Assembly: GCA_016765265.1 (NCBI GenBank)
Contig: JAESQG010000215.1
Coordinates: 6,535 to 12,706, forward strand
Source of the DNA: Pseudomonadales bacterium
Lineage (GTDB): Bacteria > Pseudomonadota > Gammaproteobacteria > Pseudomonadales > DC-out160
Direction: 5' to 3'
Length of the DNA stretch: 6,172 nucleotides
The position numbers and the translations under genes were made by a program. This document shows positions 5,604-6,172 of this stretch, one piece after another; position 1 is the stretch's first letter, and the number at the start of each line of letters is the position of its first letter. Under the pieces are notes generated by a model that saw nothing but the letters and a program-made list of their open reading frames with translations, ran no database searches and had not been told where the DNA came from.

Positions 5604-6172
5604 ATGCCAGAAGCCGATAGACAGCCTAAATTCAAGCGAATATTACTCAAGTTAAGCGGCGAAGCGCTAATGGGCGAGGAACATTTTGGTATTGATCCTA
5701 AAGTGATGGATCGTATGGCGCTTGAAATTGGCCAACTCGTGGGTATTGGCGTGGAAGTGGGTCTAGTCATCGGAGGGGGCAATTTGTTCCGAGGTGCGGC
5801 GCTTCAGGAGGCGGGGTTAGATCGAGTCGTCGGCGATCATATGGGAATGCTGGCAACGGTAATGAATGGTCTTGCCATGAGAGATGTGTTGGTTCGCTCC
5901 AACATTGCCACAAGATTGATGTCTGCTATTCAAATGAACGGTGTGGTTGATCATTATGATCGACTTAAGGCCACTCGTTATTTGGACGCCGGAGAGGTGG
6001 TTATATTCGCGGCAGGAACGGGTAATCCCTTTTTTACTACGGATTCTGCTGCTTGTCTGAGAGGCATTGAAATTGGCGCAGAGGTCGTGTTAAAGGCCAC
6101 CAAGGTTGACGGTATTTATGACTCTGATCCCGTTAAAAACCCTAATGCTATAAAATACGACTCCCTCACTTT
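5604..6172 (+). CDS. pyrH: UMP kinase (uridylate kinase) PyrH, 3' end cut by window edge
   Basis: PyrH phosphorylates UMP to UDP with ATP, the first step from UMP to UTP and CTP. The bacterial enzyme is a hexameric member of the amino acid kinase family, unrelated to eukaryotic UMP/CMP kinases, and is typically activated by GTP and inhibited by UTP. The window holds 189 codons of about 241. Motifs: KLSGEALMG (16-24) for ATP phosphates; VIGGGNLFRG (55-64); the UMP-binding DHMGMLATVMNGLAMRD (78-94); AGTGNPFFTTDSAACLRG (137-154); and LKATKVDGIYDSDP (163-176) for the nucleotide pocket. About 50 C-terminal residues are missing at the edge. The 126-base gap from tsf holds the terminator and the Shine-Dalgarno hairpin. 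ATG 5604 agrees with the family N-terminus and the ribosome binding site; the short charged lead MPEADRQPKFK before the first beta strand is of normal length. Confidence 0.97.
   Translation, partial: MPEADRQPKFKRILLKLSGEALMGEEHFGIDPKVMDRMALEIGQLVGIGVEVGLVIGGGNLFRGAALQEAGLDRVVGDHMGMLATVMNGLAMRDVLVRSNIATRLMSAIQMNGVVDHYDRLKATRYLDAGEVVIFAAGTGNPFFTTDSAACLRGIEIGAEVVLKATKVDGIYDSDPVKNPNAIKYDSLT

Noticed and set aside
1..6172. A hidden mobile, defence or otherwise new system
   Set aside because: Both strands are accounted for by conserved housekeeping genes in their usual order. No integrase, transposase, terminal repeats, CRISPR-like array or composition shift was seen.

Overview
The window is a chromosomal housekeeping segment from a gammaproteobacterium. 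The order glnD-map (leftward) facing rpsB-tsf-pyrH (rightward) is the conserved arrangement known from Escherichia, Pseudomonas and relatives, and all five proteins align by eye with their gammaproteobacterial counterparts. Base composition is moderate, neither strongly AT- nor GC-rich. A non-enteric, possibly marine gammaproteobacterium would fit, but the genus cannot be fixed from this sequence. I see no mobile element, tRNA, rRNA, CRISPR array or defence gene.

Left arm (1-3076, minus strand): map (type I methionine aminopeptidase) is followed after only 2 bases by glnD (bifunctional PII uridylyltransferase/uridylyl-removing enzyme). glnD is intact in frame but cut by the left window edge inside its first ACT domain. 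The two genes almost certainly share a transcript.

Divergent intergenic region (3077-3604, 528 bases): it holds three tandem copies of a 14-bp unit, a good candidate rpsB promoter (extended -10 plus a GC-rich discriminator, typical of stringently controlled ribosomal promoters), and a leader of about 320 nt ending in a strong ribosome binding site. In related bacteria this leader is where ribosomal protein S2 represses its own operon.

Right arm (3605-6172, plus strand): rpsB (ribosomal protein S2, with an unusual repeat-built C-terminal tail of about 73 residues) and tsf (elongation factor EF-Ts) form the S2/EF-Ts operon. A strong hairpin terminator closes it. pyrH (UMP kinase) follows; its Shine-Dalgarno sequence lies inside a small perfect hairpin that touches the start codon, and the gene is cut by the right window edge.

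Together the genes cover translation (S2, EF-Ts), N-terminal protein maturation (Map), nitrogen-status signalling (GlnD) and pyrimidine nucleotide supply (PyrH). The points most worth checking are the S2 tail, the 14-bp repeats, the rpsB leader and the pyrH hairpin. None amounts to a new biological system.
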